Below are positions 36,263-48,600 of a DNA stretch of 64,000 nt, in pieces. Positions within the stretch are counted from its first letter, which is position 1; the number at the start of each line of letters is the position of its first letter. Under the pieces are notes generated by a model. It was given only the letters and a program-made list of their open reading frames with translations, was not told where the DNA came from and did not search any database. The stretch is from Anthostomella pinea (taxonomy: Eukaryota > Ascomycota > Sordariomycetes > Xylariales > Xylariaceae), in NCBI GenBank assembly GCA_963556695.1, contig CAUWAG010000020.1:4774001-4838000 (forward strand), written 5' to 3'. The position numbers were made by a program, and so were the translations under genes.

Positions 36263-37806
36263 CTACAGTACCCCAAGTGCAACGAATTTTTCAACCAAGT
36301 GTATCCCATATTTCTCAGAGCCAATCTTCCCAAGCAGGTTTCGTAGATCCATATCTGGTCGCCAGTCTTTTACATCCCAAAACAACCGTCTCTGGTGAAT
36401 GTCATCAGCAAAGGCCGGATCCATATGCTCTTTTCTCGCACCGCATAAAGCCTCAGGACTGAAGTACCAAATTCCCCACGAGGACTTACCCTGCGATAAT
36501 CTACCAGTGTCGAGTTCTGCAGGCATAGGTATGGTTGTAGATAGCTCAGCTGATTTCAGCATAGGCATTTGTAAGCACGCTTGTCCGAATGCCCTTAGCA
36601 ATGGCACCAGTGAATCGTCATCTGGCACTACTTCATAAACCCCTCTGCCGCTGTTGGGGAGAAGGAACTTGCAGCTGCAGCGTCCTCTTCTTCGCTGTGA
36701 TCATATCCTGGGGGTACCTCTGCATCCGAGGGCACGTTCGTCGCCGACTGGGGACCTCGAAAGTAGCATCCCCCGGAGGGCCGCATTGGAGAAAAGTGAA
36801 CTGTAAGGTGTTCCAATCTCTGCCAGTAGGGTTCCAACAAGGCATCGGAGGGACTGGGCCAGAGTAGCGACGCATCAATTGTGCCGTATATCTTCAGCTC
36901 TCTCAGTGTGCTTATTCTCGCGGTAGCTGAACGGATCGCGTCGCTAAGCGTGTCAATATCTGAATTTCCCGGATCAAGAGTCCCAATAGAGAAGGTTGGA
37001 GTCCAAACCCAAATTGAGCTCATGGCTAGAGTAAGTGACTGCAAGGAGGCTGATAGGGGGAACACTTCTGCAATCGCTTGAGCTAGGTCCTTCCGGTGTG
37101 CCCGACGCAAGGCGATATATCGGATTTCCCATTCAGTCATCCTCCAGGCTCCCTCCAGAAGATTTGGTACCCGGGCAGCCATGTCGATAGGAACGCGGTC
37201 GCACATATTCCTTGTCATGGCACAGGTCGAGAAAGAGTTGACCACAGGCACCACAGGGAGCTCCGAGGGACGCAAGAGACGGAGGTATGCGTATCGGTAC
37301 TGCCAGCTCCAGAGATCGACGACACGGGCGTTGTCCCCGTCTCTGCGCAAACGAATGGAGTTCCCAGCATTTCAAGAAGGCGACGAGCGACGTAGAAAGG
37401 CGTGATCGGCGCTCGAATATACATCTCGAAGGCAGAATTTGATGAAGCCGTCCTTGGAGACGTCCCAGTGCTCCAGCCGATGGAAGAGGCGATGTACTAC
37501 AGTCGTAAAGACCTCGTCGTTAGCCCGCCGATCATCCTCGCGCTCGAACTGGCGGCGTTTCTCATCGCTATAGCCAGGCAGCACAATCAGGTAATTGATT
37601 GCGTTTACATATCGACGGCGCCGGTGTTGGACGATCTGTTGGAAGCAGCCTAGGTCGGTGCTTCTCAAGCGGATGTTTCTGAACGTTTGTCGTTCGATGG
37701 CTATCTGCCACTGGCGTGAGACGGTGGCCAGGGCTGGCCGGCAAAACGCTGGATCATGTAGAAGTGCGCCGATTTCATCATATATCTCTTGGGGGAGCCG
37801 GTCCAT
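36263..37806 (-). pseudogene. F-box protein pseudogene (or stop-interrupted gene)
   Basis: Starts MDRLPQEIYDEIGALL, the F-box of a large fungal family, with the usual LRDVYSSAD segment about 120 residues later. The frame is then interrupted by one TGA (37374-37372) and continues in the same frame with family-like sequence (YRYAYLRLLRPSELP, then RVPNLLEGAW and HRKDLAQAIAEVFPLS). Reading CGA for TGA would restore an Arg codon, so one C-to-T change explains it. A second break lies near 36630, where the frame shifts to a 120-codon segment ending at 36263; a 50-nt intron (GTACCC...AAG, about 36720-36671) could instead explain that one. Overall I favour a pseudogene of recent origin. Confidence 0.6.
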
Positions 37807-37893
37807 CTTGGATAGTAAGATGTGTAGTCCAAACGCCAGACAGTTTGCGGGGTTTGAGAGGGAATAAGGGCACTTATGTAGCAGGGGTGGCAA

Positions 37894-38319
37894 TATAAAA
37901 ACATTAGGCCCTACAGCCCAGCCATCGCATTCCCGTTACTGACCTCACACGGTGTCGATAAGCAAGACAACCAGTATGCGGGCTCACCCCCTTGCAGTAT
38001 GCATTGCAGGACAAATCCCGCTCCTCCCTGCATTCGTGATTGTGCCCCCGGCATCTTCACTAGACTGTCTAGAACTGCAAGTAAAACTCGCTTTACAGCA
38101 TCTCTGGCGCGTTGGCATCGAGAAGCAGGTACAGTTGATGAGCAGCCCGGTAGCGTACTTCTCATCTACACAGTCGTCGGCTGAGATGAAGCGCAAGGCC
38201 TCCCTTGCAGCCACTGCTTGCATAGTTGTGCATACCTGGTTGGCGGCCTCTGGTGATGATCATGAAGATGAGACTGTGCCCGACCTCTGGGATCGGAAAA
38301 AGAACCTTGCCTACCGATC
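37894..38319. other. Intergenic / decayed sequence
   Basis: Between the F-box pseudogene and the decayed minus-strand frame below. Minus-strand frames here are short and unrecognised. Confidence 0.35.
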
Positions 38320-39072
38320 CTACGGAGGCGATGGCGATATCGCGAAGTCCGTACACGCTCTGCCCAAGTGGGAAGTGCTAAAGGGCTTCGACGTCGACGA
38401 GTCCGAGACATCGGCGTACTTGTCGTTCATCTTCTCACGGAGGTTGAGGAGCTGCCGGGACAGGCTGGCGTGGAGTCGCATGCACATACGGACTTCGCGA
38501 AGGTCGCTGACGGACCTGTGCAGCTGTGTACCGCCCAAGAGTGTGAAAGGCTCAGCTTACAGCATGTCGTCGTCCAAGATCATGATGGGATATTCATCCA
38601 TACCACCGCAGTCGTGGATAGAGTGCGCCCTGCGATCAGGGGGTGTCGTCGGCCACCATGGAATACGTCAGCAATCGGTGACGGCCTCGCTGGTGAAGAT
38701 GACCTCACGGCGTTCGGCTGTCATGGAGCTGGATGCGGCCAGGCCGAAGACTACGTATGCCGAGTCCTTGTGGGTTGAGGCAGACATGCCCTCCGCCATG
38801 GGGGCGGTGGTCCCGTGCAGGTTGCTGTGGGATTCACACGGCAGTCGGCTGGCGTTGGTGGCCGGCCGGCTTGCCCATCATGGGATCACGAGGTCCTTTA
38901 ACCTGGGAGGCCCCAAGAGGCTCATAGCTGGTTCCCAAGTCGGTGTCGCGCTGACCAGCACGTTGTTCTTCCGCTTTGTCTCTGCCTCTGCCTTCCGCTT
39001 CGTTGTTGAGGGCAATGGGCAGTCGTGCCGGAAACGGTTCGAGTATGAAACCTTACGATGCTTTGTGCACAA
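38320..39072 (-). pseudogene. Possible decayed gene on the minus strand, family unknown
   Basis: One minus-strand frame runs about 250 codons (39072 to 38320) with strongly GC-ending codons, as in expressed genes of this genome. It contains three internal stops (at about 38880, 38668 and 38558). Two are TGA and one TAA; all could come from CGA or CAA by C-to-T change. Recognisable pieces include VVFGLAASSSMTAERREVIF and VRMCMRLHASLSRQLLNLRE, but I cannot name a family. The long plus-strand frame here (37952-39145) is best seen as its antisense shadow. Introns around the stops are not excluded. Confidence 0.35.
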
Positions 39073-39172
39073 AACTCAGCAAGAGAAGAAAGAAATTTTA
39101 GTAGTGTATCAATGGCATCAGGATCTGTTGAGTATGTCGTTGTGAGAGTTCTACCATCGTCACGACGGCACC

Positions 39173-41013
39173 ATGACGGACGCCGAAAAACGGCGGATCG
39201 TACGCGAGTGCAAGGAGTTCTTCGGCAAAGGGCCTCGAATAGTCTATCAGCCTGGCAATGACGGCTGTGGCGAGCATGCCATGGTCGCGCTGTTTAAAGA
39301 GACGCTCGACGATAACAAATCGAGATTCTTCATGGTGAAGAGAGCGTTAGAGGAGCTCTGGGATGACGATATCCGGAACGAGATCGCTCACCTGACGGTT
39401 AGCAGTTCCTCCCCCTCCCCCTTTCCTGTTCTTCAATGAATGAGGCATACCAATGACCGGGCTGATCGATTACTGGAGCAGACATTGGAACATGTCGAGC
39501 ACGTCGTCAACATACTAGCCGTCAAAGACACCGAGAGGAGGACGAGACAAAGTGAAAGAAAAACCGTCCTGCCCATGAGAGGGCCCTTCATCATCTTGGA
39601 GTATCTCGAAAACGGGACTCTGGAGAAGCTCATGATTAAAACTGCTAATGCCAAAGACTTCACCTTCCCAAATCGATTCCTCATGTCGGTTTTCTTGTGC
39701 CGTAGGTCGTCCTCATCCTCAGACCGCCCGAGCCCCTACAGGAGACAGACCTCTGACAGTATCTAACGCCTGCATAGTTGCCAGGATATGCATTGGCATG
39801 GCTTACCCTCCACACGTAGATGAGCCGAATGATGAAGAACCACAAAATATGACTGAAGTAATACCGAATGAGACAAAAGATACAACGGGAACAAAAAAGA
39901 CAACGGGAACAAAATATACAACGGGAACAAAAAGAAAAAGACCGGCGAAGGAAGAGCCGACGAATAACACGCGAGCAAACAAGAGAGCAAGAGCAAGAGA
40001 GAAAGGAAAACGGGAAAACCTGACAGAAGTCCCGAAAAAAGACCTGAGAGCAAGAAAAAATTTATGCCATGGGGATCTGCACCCAGGCAATCGTAAGTTA
40101 GCTCTTCCCACGAGACTTGGTTAGTCGGTTGGTTGGCATGGAGGGAGTCCCGCTGACCCTTTCGAACCTGCGTAGTAATGTTCGGAGACATGCACACCCT
40201 GTGCATAGGGGTGCTCACGGGCTCCGGTGGAGTTGAGAACGACGGGGCAGCAGCAACAGCGGCAGAAGCAACACCTGCAGCAGCAACACCGTATTGGAAG
40301 CACGACGAGGCCCCAATGTTGAAAGCCATAGATTTCGGGTCGGCTCAGTACGGCGGGCCCATCTCGGGCGACGAGGACGAGGACGAGGATGGCGGGGGCG
40401 GCGGTGGGTCGACGGCAGACTTCTTGGTATGGTATAACATGACACACAAATTGGCCGAATTGTAAGTGGCCGCTATACATTAGCATCAGGTGGAATCTGA
40501 GAGCCTGAGTGGTCGCTGACTCTCCTCCTTAATAGTCCAGCTCTCCCAGGCGACACTAACACGGGCATCGATGCCAACATCTTAGCAATCGGCAAAGTAA
40601 GTTAGCTGTCTCTTAAGTTAGCTGTCTCTCGCGACTCGTCTGGCCGGGCTTGGCTCGATTCGATTCGATGCATATAGGAAGTAACTATGCGGTCTAGGCT
40701 AGGCTGACATCACCCACAGATAATGGTAGAGCTTATAGCTCGGAAGAGACTTGAGAACCTTGACGTCTGCCGCCGGAACATCTCCGATAAAGCCAATTTC
40801 TGTCCGCAGTTAGATCCCGAGCTGTGGAGCTTGATTGCGAGGTGCCTGGCGTCAGATCCAGCACAACGCCCTCGATTGACAGAGTTGCAAGACAAGTTGT
40901 ATTTCGACTTATCCAATAAGGATGCCAAGTTCTACAGACCTAACGAACAGTGGGAGACGCCTGATGCTCTAAGGGAATTCCGCCAGAAGTTTATCTCGAA
41001 GAAGCTCCCATGA
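39173..41013 (+). CDS. Protein-kinase-like protein with low-complexity inserts, 467 aa
   Basis: Exons 39173-39397, 39479-39701, 39778-40092, 40176-40461, 40536-40596, 40720-41013; all six in phase. Kinase features: MVKRAL (probable VAIK Lys) near residue 55, EIAHLTQTLEHVEHVVNIL (C-helix region), FIILEYLENGTLEKLM (hinge), catalytic loop HGDLHPGN at 247-254 (spliced across exons 3/4), and DFG as AIDFGSAQ with D307. The C-lobe ends LIARCLASDPAQRPRL. The N-lobe glycine loop is degenerate (GNDGCGEHAMV). Between helix E and the catalytic loop lies an insert of about 60 residues with TTGTK repeats and Lys/Arg runs, and Ala- and Asp/Gly-rich runs sit before and after DFG. This resembles lineage-expanded fungal kinases; substrate unknown. 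It has the residues needed for activity. Confidence 0.78.
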
Positions 41014-42269
41014 AAATAGGAGGCACGCGAAGTTCTGCGGTCAGCATGCAAACAGCTAAACTCGAAATCCGCCTGCGGGTTTATAGTGGTGTACTTTGGA
41101 ATGGCAGGGGAGATAAGATGGGGACTCTTTGGCATTAGCTGGTTTTTGAAACTGGGTACGCACGTCTATGTCCGCAAGCAAGCTTCTTAGTTCTATCAGC
41201 TCGAGGCACATATGAGATTTCGCGAGCTTCGATGCTTAACGTTTCCATATTAACAATCATTTTTCGTAAAGCGAATACCCTAAGGACGAAGCGAGTGGCT
41301 CATATGATTCCTAGATATCCTTGCGGGCCAGTGCGGACAAAGGCGATGATACTCGCTCAATTGGTAGCTGCCGAGTTGGTTGCGTAGAAAAGCACTCAGC
41401 TATGGGTTGTGTCCTATCCCCCCAAACCTCAAGACCTCTCTGGTGAACTGTCTCCTGCCTACTCGTTCCATCAACTGTAGATCGTCGTCGCAAACTACCT
41501 CCTAGAGACCGCCTGTCCCCTAGGCGTTTAGCCAGCCGGGCTTTCTATTCCTGTTCTTCCTCCTGTCTGGTCGTCGCCGGTGTATCTTCATCCCTTCGCA
41601 TTATCTCGGGAGGCTCCTCTTCACGCTCAAGCGCTGCCGTCACGAGATTAGTTGTGTGATGTCCACCATCGGAGCAGTCGAACAGAGCGAATTCACTGCT
41701 CGACATGACATAGGTGCTTGACTGCCTATGTATGTTGTTTAAGAGCCGGACATCCGTATTTCTATGGTATTGCTGGTATCTGTCTTCTTGTGATCCTGTC
41801 GTTTCTCTTCTAGTACAAAATTCCTCGCAGACATTAGCCAAGGGTAGGAATCTGCCCCAAAGAAACGTAAGGGGGGCTGTTTGTCTGCTGAAACTAGACA
41901 CTCGCTATCTAACCTGTTTGTTTGAGAACAGCTGACCACCTATGCTGCCGCGAAGCTCTAAACAATGCTTGTCTAATTTGGCATACTTTTTCTTTAGTAT
42001 GTTGATTCCTTGACATAAATCAATTCTAGCGGCCAGGACATCAAGTCTGCCGGTATTTTGTAGTCTCTAAATAGTTTATCCCCTCTGAATAATTACCTAC
42101 TTACCTTCACTTTACCAACACTGAGTCTAAGCCATACAGAGAACGACCGCGGAAAGTCTTGCAGCGCTTTCAACCTGTCTGAGGCGTCCTCATCACCTCT
42201 CCTGTCCACCCATAATGGGGTCAAGGTCGTTACAGCCTCGTCACGGTCCCAGATCATTTAGGCAGTCAA
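41014..42269. other. Intergenic
   Basis: About 1.25 kb downstream of the kinase gene. Short frames on both strands, none convincing. Nothing recognised. Confidence 0.45.
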
Positions 42270-42746
42270 TTGTGGCCGATATTGGAGGGGAACGTACAGA
42301 CTCAAGGTGGCATCAGTGAGGATCTGATATTGGGGGGTGGGGGGCGGGTGGAAGCAACACGTTTCGAATTCTTGGATGACCACATTATTGTCACCCACCT
42401 GAATATCACAAAGAACGACAAACCAGGAAGATTCCATTTCATGACCATAAGCACGATGCACCAGACAAGCCAGATAGGCATTTGGATAAGATCAAATCCA
42501 TACCTCCTTGAGAAGGATATCCTTTTACCTGGGGAAGAGGAATTTGTGCTTGCTGGCCTCTGGGTCATTGCGGACTACTGGGAGGTGGCCATTGGCAGTG
42601 AGAAAGCCCTCATGGTTCGATTAGACTTTTCGGGCAGAAGTCGACCTGTCTGGTGGGCGCCCTCGCCTCCCAAGACAATCACCACTACCGTACCCAGCAA
42701 AATGTACCTGCGAACATTGCGGCAAGGAGTCAATGAGGCGGTTTGA
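42270..42746 (+). CDS. Possible 3' part of an unrecognised gene
   Basis: An open frame of 158 codons ending in TGA, without a good ATG at its 5' end (the first internal Met is 50 codons in). The product has protein-like stretches (HIIVTHLNITKNDKPGRF, VLAGLWVIADYWEVAIG, VRLDFSGRSRPVWWAPS) but no family I know. It may be the last exon of a gene whose 5' part I could not assemble from 41.9-42.3 kb, or a truncated remnant next to the transposon cluster. Confidence 0.25.
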   Translation: MWPILEGNVQTQGGISEDLILGGGGRVEATRFEFLDDHIIVTHLNITKNDKPGRFHFMTISTMHQTSQIGIWIRSNPYLLEKDILLPGEEEFVLAGLWVIADYWEVAIGSEKALMVRLDFSGRSRPVWWAPSPPKTITTTVPSKMYLRTLRQGVNEAV

Positions 42747-43097
42747 GCAGACCTCCATCTGTGGACGACCAGATTGCCGGAAGAGCTTGGGCGTGTCTCT
42801 TACATATAACAGACGAGTAGATCATGTATCGACTTTCCCCTGCATGGTGCTGGATCGATCATGATTCAACAGGGGGTCGCCATCAACGACTTATTCGCAC
42901 ACAGAACGGAGAACCAGGGGTTTATACGACTCGTCAACACAGCGAGAGACTTGGTTCCCGGTCTAACACCTAACTACGAGAAAGCCACGTCACGAGACTT
43001 GAAGCTAAAGTGTGGTAACGACCGCGACGAAGACTCCAGTCGTGATGTACTGAACAAGAAACGGGGCTACGAGAAACAGGAGGCAATGACCAAGTAG
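42747..43097. other. Spacer before the transposon cluster
   Basis: About 350 bp with no gene recognised, ending at the left TA of the inverted-repeat element. Confidence 0.4.
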
Positions 43098-43099
43098 TA

Positions 43100-43169
43100 C
43101 TCGTGCCCCGCACCAGTTTCCACCTCGCTGGGGCTCACCACATAAAGTGGTGCTCCCTAAGGTAAGGGA
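43100..43169 (+). repeat. Left terminal inverted repeat
   Basis: Begins CTCGTGCCCCGCACC and contains an internal palindrome CACCAC-ataaa-GTGGTG. Pairs with 49827-49895. Confidence 0.8.
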
Positions 43170-43570
43170 TGTCACGGCGAGCGTACTGAGGAGCTGGGAC
43201 ATGGCCGGCAGCAAGCAGCTATTAATTTATTGACAAGAATATCAAGACTAGAGAGGAAAGGAAGAGAGAGAGAGAGATAGGTACAGTGGGAGGTTGCCCC
43301 TTTAAGGGGATCCTCTGGTCAGATCCTTCCCCTATTGGGAAGTATCCGCTTGTCCTGTGGGAAGGTCTGTGTAGGCCGTCACAAGTAAAAATCTATTATT
43401 ATACGGCTAAATTTTATAAGAACGAATATATAAAAAGGGCTGTTATTATAAATAAGTTAAGAAGATATCGTTTTATAAACGTAAAGATATTTAGAAGAAT
43501 TCTTTTATAATAGTTATAATAATACCCTTATAATTAAAGAATAAAATGTTTCAAAAGTTTATTTCATTTA

Positions 43571-43773
43571 TGTCAGATATTGGATCCCAGATATAGTGCC
43601 TTTAGGTACAGTACCCGCTAGAGGGCTGCCAGGGGACCAGTAGATCCACCCTGGCATGGTGTAGTATGGTATTTAGCTGTAGATTAGCCCTGCGAAGCAT
43701 ATTTGAGAATGACAACAACATATGCAGCGACCGCTCACACCCCTAAGGCTTGTGACCCTTCTAGAATTTCACA
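43571..43773. mobile_element. Solo-LTR-like island, 203 bp
   Basis: GC-normal segment inside AT-rich DNA. It begins TGTCAGATATTGG and ends GAATTTCACA (TG...CA), with ATTTA directly before (43566-43570) and after (43774-43778), as expected for a 5-bp LTR-retrotransposon target duplication. The low complexity of the flanks weakens the evidence. Confidence 0.45.
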
Positions 43774-43939
43774 ATTTATTTTATATTATAAAAGTACGAT
43801 ATAGATTTTTTAAATTTATAAAGTATAAATAATAAGTCTATATAAATTAACTTATATTTAAAAACATAAAGTAACAATTAAGCTTTTTTATTAATTACTG
43901 TATAAGGTTCAAAGTTATTAATAATAAATAAATTATACC

Positions 43940-43954
43940 TTGTATAGTATAAAT
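43940..43954. repeat. LINE target-site duplication, left copy
   Basis: TTGTATAGTATAAAT, identical to 49554-49568. It marks the 5' boundary of the LINE. Confidence 0.9.
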
Positions 43955-44353
43955 CATCACACTTGCCAAAAACAACTATTTTTCTTAGCGCCCCGTAGTT
44001 AGGGCGCAACCTTGATATCTGCGCTAAAGCAGGCACTTCTTTCAGTAACTGCCTATCTTTGCCAAGATATAAGAGAATTTTTTTTTCATAAGCCGGATAG
44101 CACCCTTCTACGACGGGCTCCCAAACACGCCTGTGGCCGTCACAAAGACGACCACCGGCGGCGTGCTCAAATCCCCGGCCTCTAGAAAGACATACGGCCC
44201 GGCAACTCCGAGCAGGCTCCGCCAGGGGCTGCTTGACGACATCAGCAGCAGCCCGTCACAGGTCTCTAAGGTTGACTTTACCGTTATTCCCCTCTGAAAG
44301 GAAAATCCCGAGGTGTCAATGACAGCAGCACCACTGGAATCAAACGACCTCAA

Positions 44354-45673
44354 TTGAACAAAATCTCTACAAACCAAGCCATTACATGCGATACTGGGAG
44401 TAAAGCCTCCTCCTCAGAGTGCCAAGACCAAATTACAAAGATACTGGATAAAGACATACACCTTTACAAAGCCAAGATAACAATGTTTCAAGAGTGTGCT
44501 GCAGCAGTTGACAAGATACTTGAGAAAGCCGGAACCGAATTACACTCATATGCTAAAGAGTTCAGCGCCTTCTTCTCTAAATATATGAGCGAGTGGCTGG
44601 AAACCCGAGATTTAACCATAAGGAAGGCCACTTCCGGGGGGATGGTGATGGGGAAGCCCACCATGACTTTCGCACAAGCTGTCTCTTCTAACCACTGACA
44701 GCATCCACTGATAGTCAACACCACCATAAAGAAAACACTGCCTGGCGCCCTTACTGCTACCAATCAACCAAAGAAGAAGCATAATGATCTCCAGGTCTTT
44801 GTCCGCATGGACAATAGCCATTTAGAGCCTTATAGGATAAAGTCTATACTGAACAGAAGACTTAAGCTCCACCCCCAGGAGCTTAGAAAAGTGACACGGT
44901 GCCCCTCCGGATTTACCTTACACCTAAGGGACAAGCCAACTCAGACTAAGCTCCTGGCCTTCCAAGAAGAGATCGCCGACATTCTTAAGGCACAAAAAAT
45001 TGAAACCTACACAGTCTGGCATCACTATAAGGTTGATGGATGCCCAAGGAAGGTCATCAGTACGGAAGGACTTACAATCAACATTACCGACACTGCTGTC
45101 GCTGACGAGGTTAAAGCCCAAACAGGTGACAGACCTTTATGGTGTATACTCTCAAGGAACACGGTTGATTCAGATCCAGAGACCACATGGGTGATCTCTC
45201 TACCCCGTGCAGCAAGGAAACCATTCACGGTTTTTGCTCACTCAATGACCTCAAGGCACATTCAATACTCCCCCAAGGTTCACCAGTGTGTGAGCTGCTT
45301 CAGATACCATGATAGAAACTACCAATGTGAAAAGCAAATATGTGCATGTTGCGCCAGCACAGTACACCAGGGGGAGTGCGAAAAACCAATCCCAAAGTGT
45401 GTCAACTGCAAAGGACCTCATGCTGCCAACTTCGACAAATACCCTGCACGCCCCAAGGTTGTGAAAGGCATCATCCACAAGCACACATGGGAGCAAATCC
45501 AGGAAATAAGGCTGGCCGGAGAAAGAGCCAGATCCAAGACCTTCAATGAAGCAGGCAGAAACCAAGCTGGGTCAACACCCAGTAACAATAACAAAGACAT
45601 CACAATGCAAATCGACACAACAGATACAACTCATCCCAGAGATGCCGATACCATTGTTGTCAGTCAATATTAG
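44354..45673 (+). pseudogene. LINE ORF1 (gag-like, zinc knuckles), one internal stop
   Basis: RNA-binding protein of the LINE. One frame from 44354 to 45673, broken once by TGA at 44696-44698 after FAQAVSSNH. The C-terminal half carries a run of Cys/His knuckles: CVSCFRYHDRNYQC, CACCASTVHQGEC and CVNCKGPHAANFDKY (the last has lost its fourth Cys, where CP is usual). A coiled region precedes (about 44420-44600). This arrangement is standard for ORF1 of Tad1-like elements. Confidence 0.85.
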
Positions 45674-45694
45674 GTACATCAAACAAAACACATC

Positions 45695-48600
45695 GACACG
45701 GGCATCTAGTCATCCATTCTGTAAATACAGCAGGAGGACAAAAGAGTGCAAGCCCTACAGAGCTAGCCACCAACCTGGCTGATTACAAAGGAGAACAAGC
45801 AGACATCATTCTGATACAAGAACCCTGGGTCAGCACACCACCAGGCAGAAGAATGGGAGTAAAGACACACCCAAATTATGAATATATTCCCTAGTTGATT
45901 CCTGGGACAGCGACAGTACACGACCCAGATCTCTCATCTATTGTGAGAAAATATCTTTAAGCGGATCAATTTCGGCCTTACGCTACACAAGACATTACTT
46001 GGGTCAAGGTACGAGGTATTACATTTGCCAGCGTCTACTGACCATGCGGTAACCCGCAGGAAGTGGATGACATTCTGGAAGTATAGACTCCACCCTTTGG
46101 CTGTGTCATAGCCAAAGATTTCAATGCTAACGACACATCCTGGGACTCAAGCAATCCAGGATATCATGGTGGTGCTATACTTGCACAGACTATGACAGAC
46201 CACGGACTGGATCTGATTTCTGAACCAGATGTCCCGACACATGATAACAGAAATGTACTAGATCTGGTTTTCTCAGATGTCCCTATGGCCAAAGCCTCAG
46301 TGAATGATGCACTCCAGTGCACTTCAGATTATAAGACATTACGAATAGTTGTCCCAATTCAGGGAGACCTGGACTGGGTCCCTAAGAGTAATTAATGGAT
46401 AGTCCCAGACAATAAACTACAAGAGTTGGTAGACAATGTCCAAAATAGGATTCATGAGCTCCGCTGGCTGGGTGCATCCCCTGGCCAGGTAGATACGTTT
46501 ACGCAGAACTTGATCAACATAATCCAAGGCTGTGTCGGAACAGTGGGCAAGAAGCCCCGACAATCTAGGCTCACTGCTTAGTGGAATGATGAATGCAAAG
46601 CAGCTGTTCAAACATACAGGGCCTTGTCCAGACAGACCGCAAGCCAAAAAAGGCGGAATTCAGCCCGACGAGACTTTTGCTGCGTGGTTCAGAAAGCTAA
46701 GAGAGAGTACTGGTAGACTCTAATTGATTCAGTGACTGAACCAAAGAATCTGTATAGAATCATTTCTTGGCACAAGCTGTCAACAGGATTGCGTTCTCCC
46801 CCAATCATCATAGGGGACCAAATCTTTGAGTCACAAGAGAGCAAGGCAAATACACTACGCTTAGCCACGCTTGAACAAAGTACCCCAGAAAACGATATTA
46901 TCGACCCCTGGTCTGCTCAGATCACACAAGCCAAGCCACACATCCCCCTTGAATACCATGTCGGACTGGAAGAGGCTGAAGGGTGCACTATAGGGACCAA
47001 GAGCAACTCCCCAGGAGTAGACACCCTCACAGTACGGATTCTGAAAGCTTGCTGGCCAGTCATTAGGGAGCATATCAGAGCCCTTTTCCAGACCTGTCTA
47101 CAGATTGGACACCACCCTAAACCATTCAAAGTAGCTGAGGTGGTGATGATCCCAAAGCCAGGCAAAAAAGACTACTCTAACCCCAGGGCCTACAGACCAA
47201 TATCGCTATTATCATGTCTTGGCAAAGGCCTAGAACGACTCATTGCAAAAAGAATTGCCTGGTTTGTCATCAAACTTGGAATTCTAGCTCCACAACATTT
47301 TGGAGCTCTACCAAAGCGCTCTGCCACTGACCTGGTAGCTGCACTCATACACGATGTTGAGCAGGCCCTCGACCAAGGCCTTGTTGCAACAGTAGTCACG
47401 TCAGATGTGAAAGGGGTCTTTGATGCTGCCTTAATGGGACGGCTGGTGGGTCGTATGAGAGAACAGGGCTGGCCGGGCTTTCTTATAAGATCGGTCCAGT
47501 CATTCATGTCCGAGCGGTCCGCAAGGGTTTGATTTGAAGGTATTGTGACCGATATTAAAGCTCTCATTTGTGGGCTACCATAAGGCTCACCAGCCTCTCC
47601 AATCCTTTATATGCTGTATATAGAGCCAATCTGTGCCCGACTCGGTATAAAAAGGAGACACTTTGGATATGTAGACGACCTAGCGACTCTCTGTATTGGA
47701 AAGAACCTTGAGGAAACAGCTACAGAGGCTTCTGAAAACCTTCATTTATTCAACCAATAGGGACACAATAATGCTATTAAGTTTGACCCTGACAAAACCG
47801 AGATCATGCACTTCTCACGGGAAAAAAACTCAGATAATCCTCCAGTCCGCCACAGGACAATAAACAGAACAGCAAAGAACTCCATGCGATGGCTGGGTGT
47901 CCTCCTTAATAAAAAACTAAACTTCAAAGATCACATTTCTTACTGGGCTAAGAAAGCTAATAAGGTAGCAAATCATCTTTAAGGACTATGCAACACAGTC
48001 AAAGGACTTCCAGTAAAGTCAACCAAGAAGGCTATAAAAGCTTGTGTTATTCCTATTCTTACACACGGCCTGGAGGCCTGGTACCCAGGAATCGAGAAAG
48101 TTGGGAGCTTAGGTGGGACATTAGCATGTCGCATTAAGGGGCTTCTTGGAACAATAGATACCGTACTACAAACGGCAATCAGGGCTATCTTATCAGTCTG
48201 GAAAACACACCCTGGACATATCCTATACTTTGAATCACAGATTCCCCAGCAGGAGTTCTTGCAGAGTTAATAAAACGACGTCACGGCCTCTGACTAGGAC
48301 AAATAGACCAGAGACACCCTCTTGTTGGCAGGCTTTAAATTAAAGCTTGTAAGGAACCAACAAGGCTACAAAGGAGCTTCCAGCTAGTCCCTGACTTCTA
48401 GATACCAATACTCATCAAGTCATCATAGAAAAAGCCCCCAATTCATAAAGACAAAAACAAAAAAATAGAGCTCTTCAAGCAATGGCTACAAGAGAAAAAT
48501 GTGAACACTAACCTTGTCATCTACTCGGATAGATCACAGTTAGACGACCAAGGTACAACCCGCACTGGATGGGGTTATACCATTAGGAAAGGCGGCACCA

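Noticed and set aside
37952..39145. 397-codon plus-strand open frame
   Set aside because: Product has no domain-like pattern, and codon bias shows the coding signal is on the opposite strand. Long antisense frames are common opposite GC-ending codons.
43378..43758. GTCACAAG / CTTGTGAC inverted pair as a separate MITE
   Set aside because: Only 8 bp match with no flanking duplication; chance is likely, and the right half lies inside the solo-LTR-like island.
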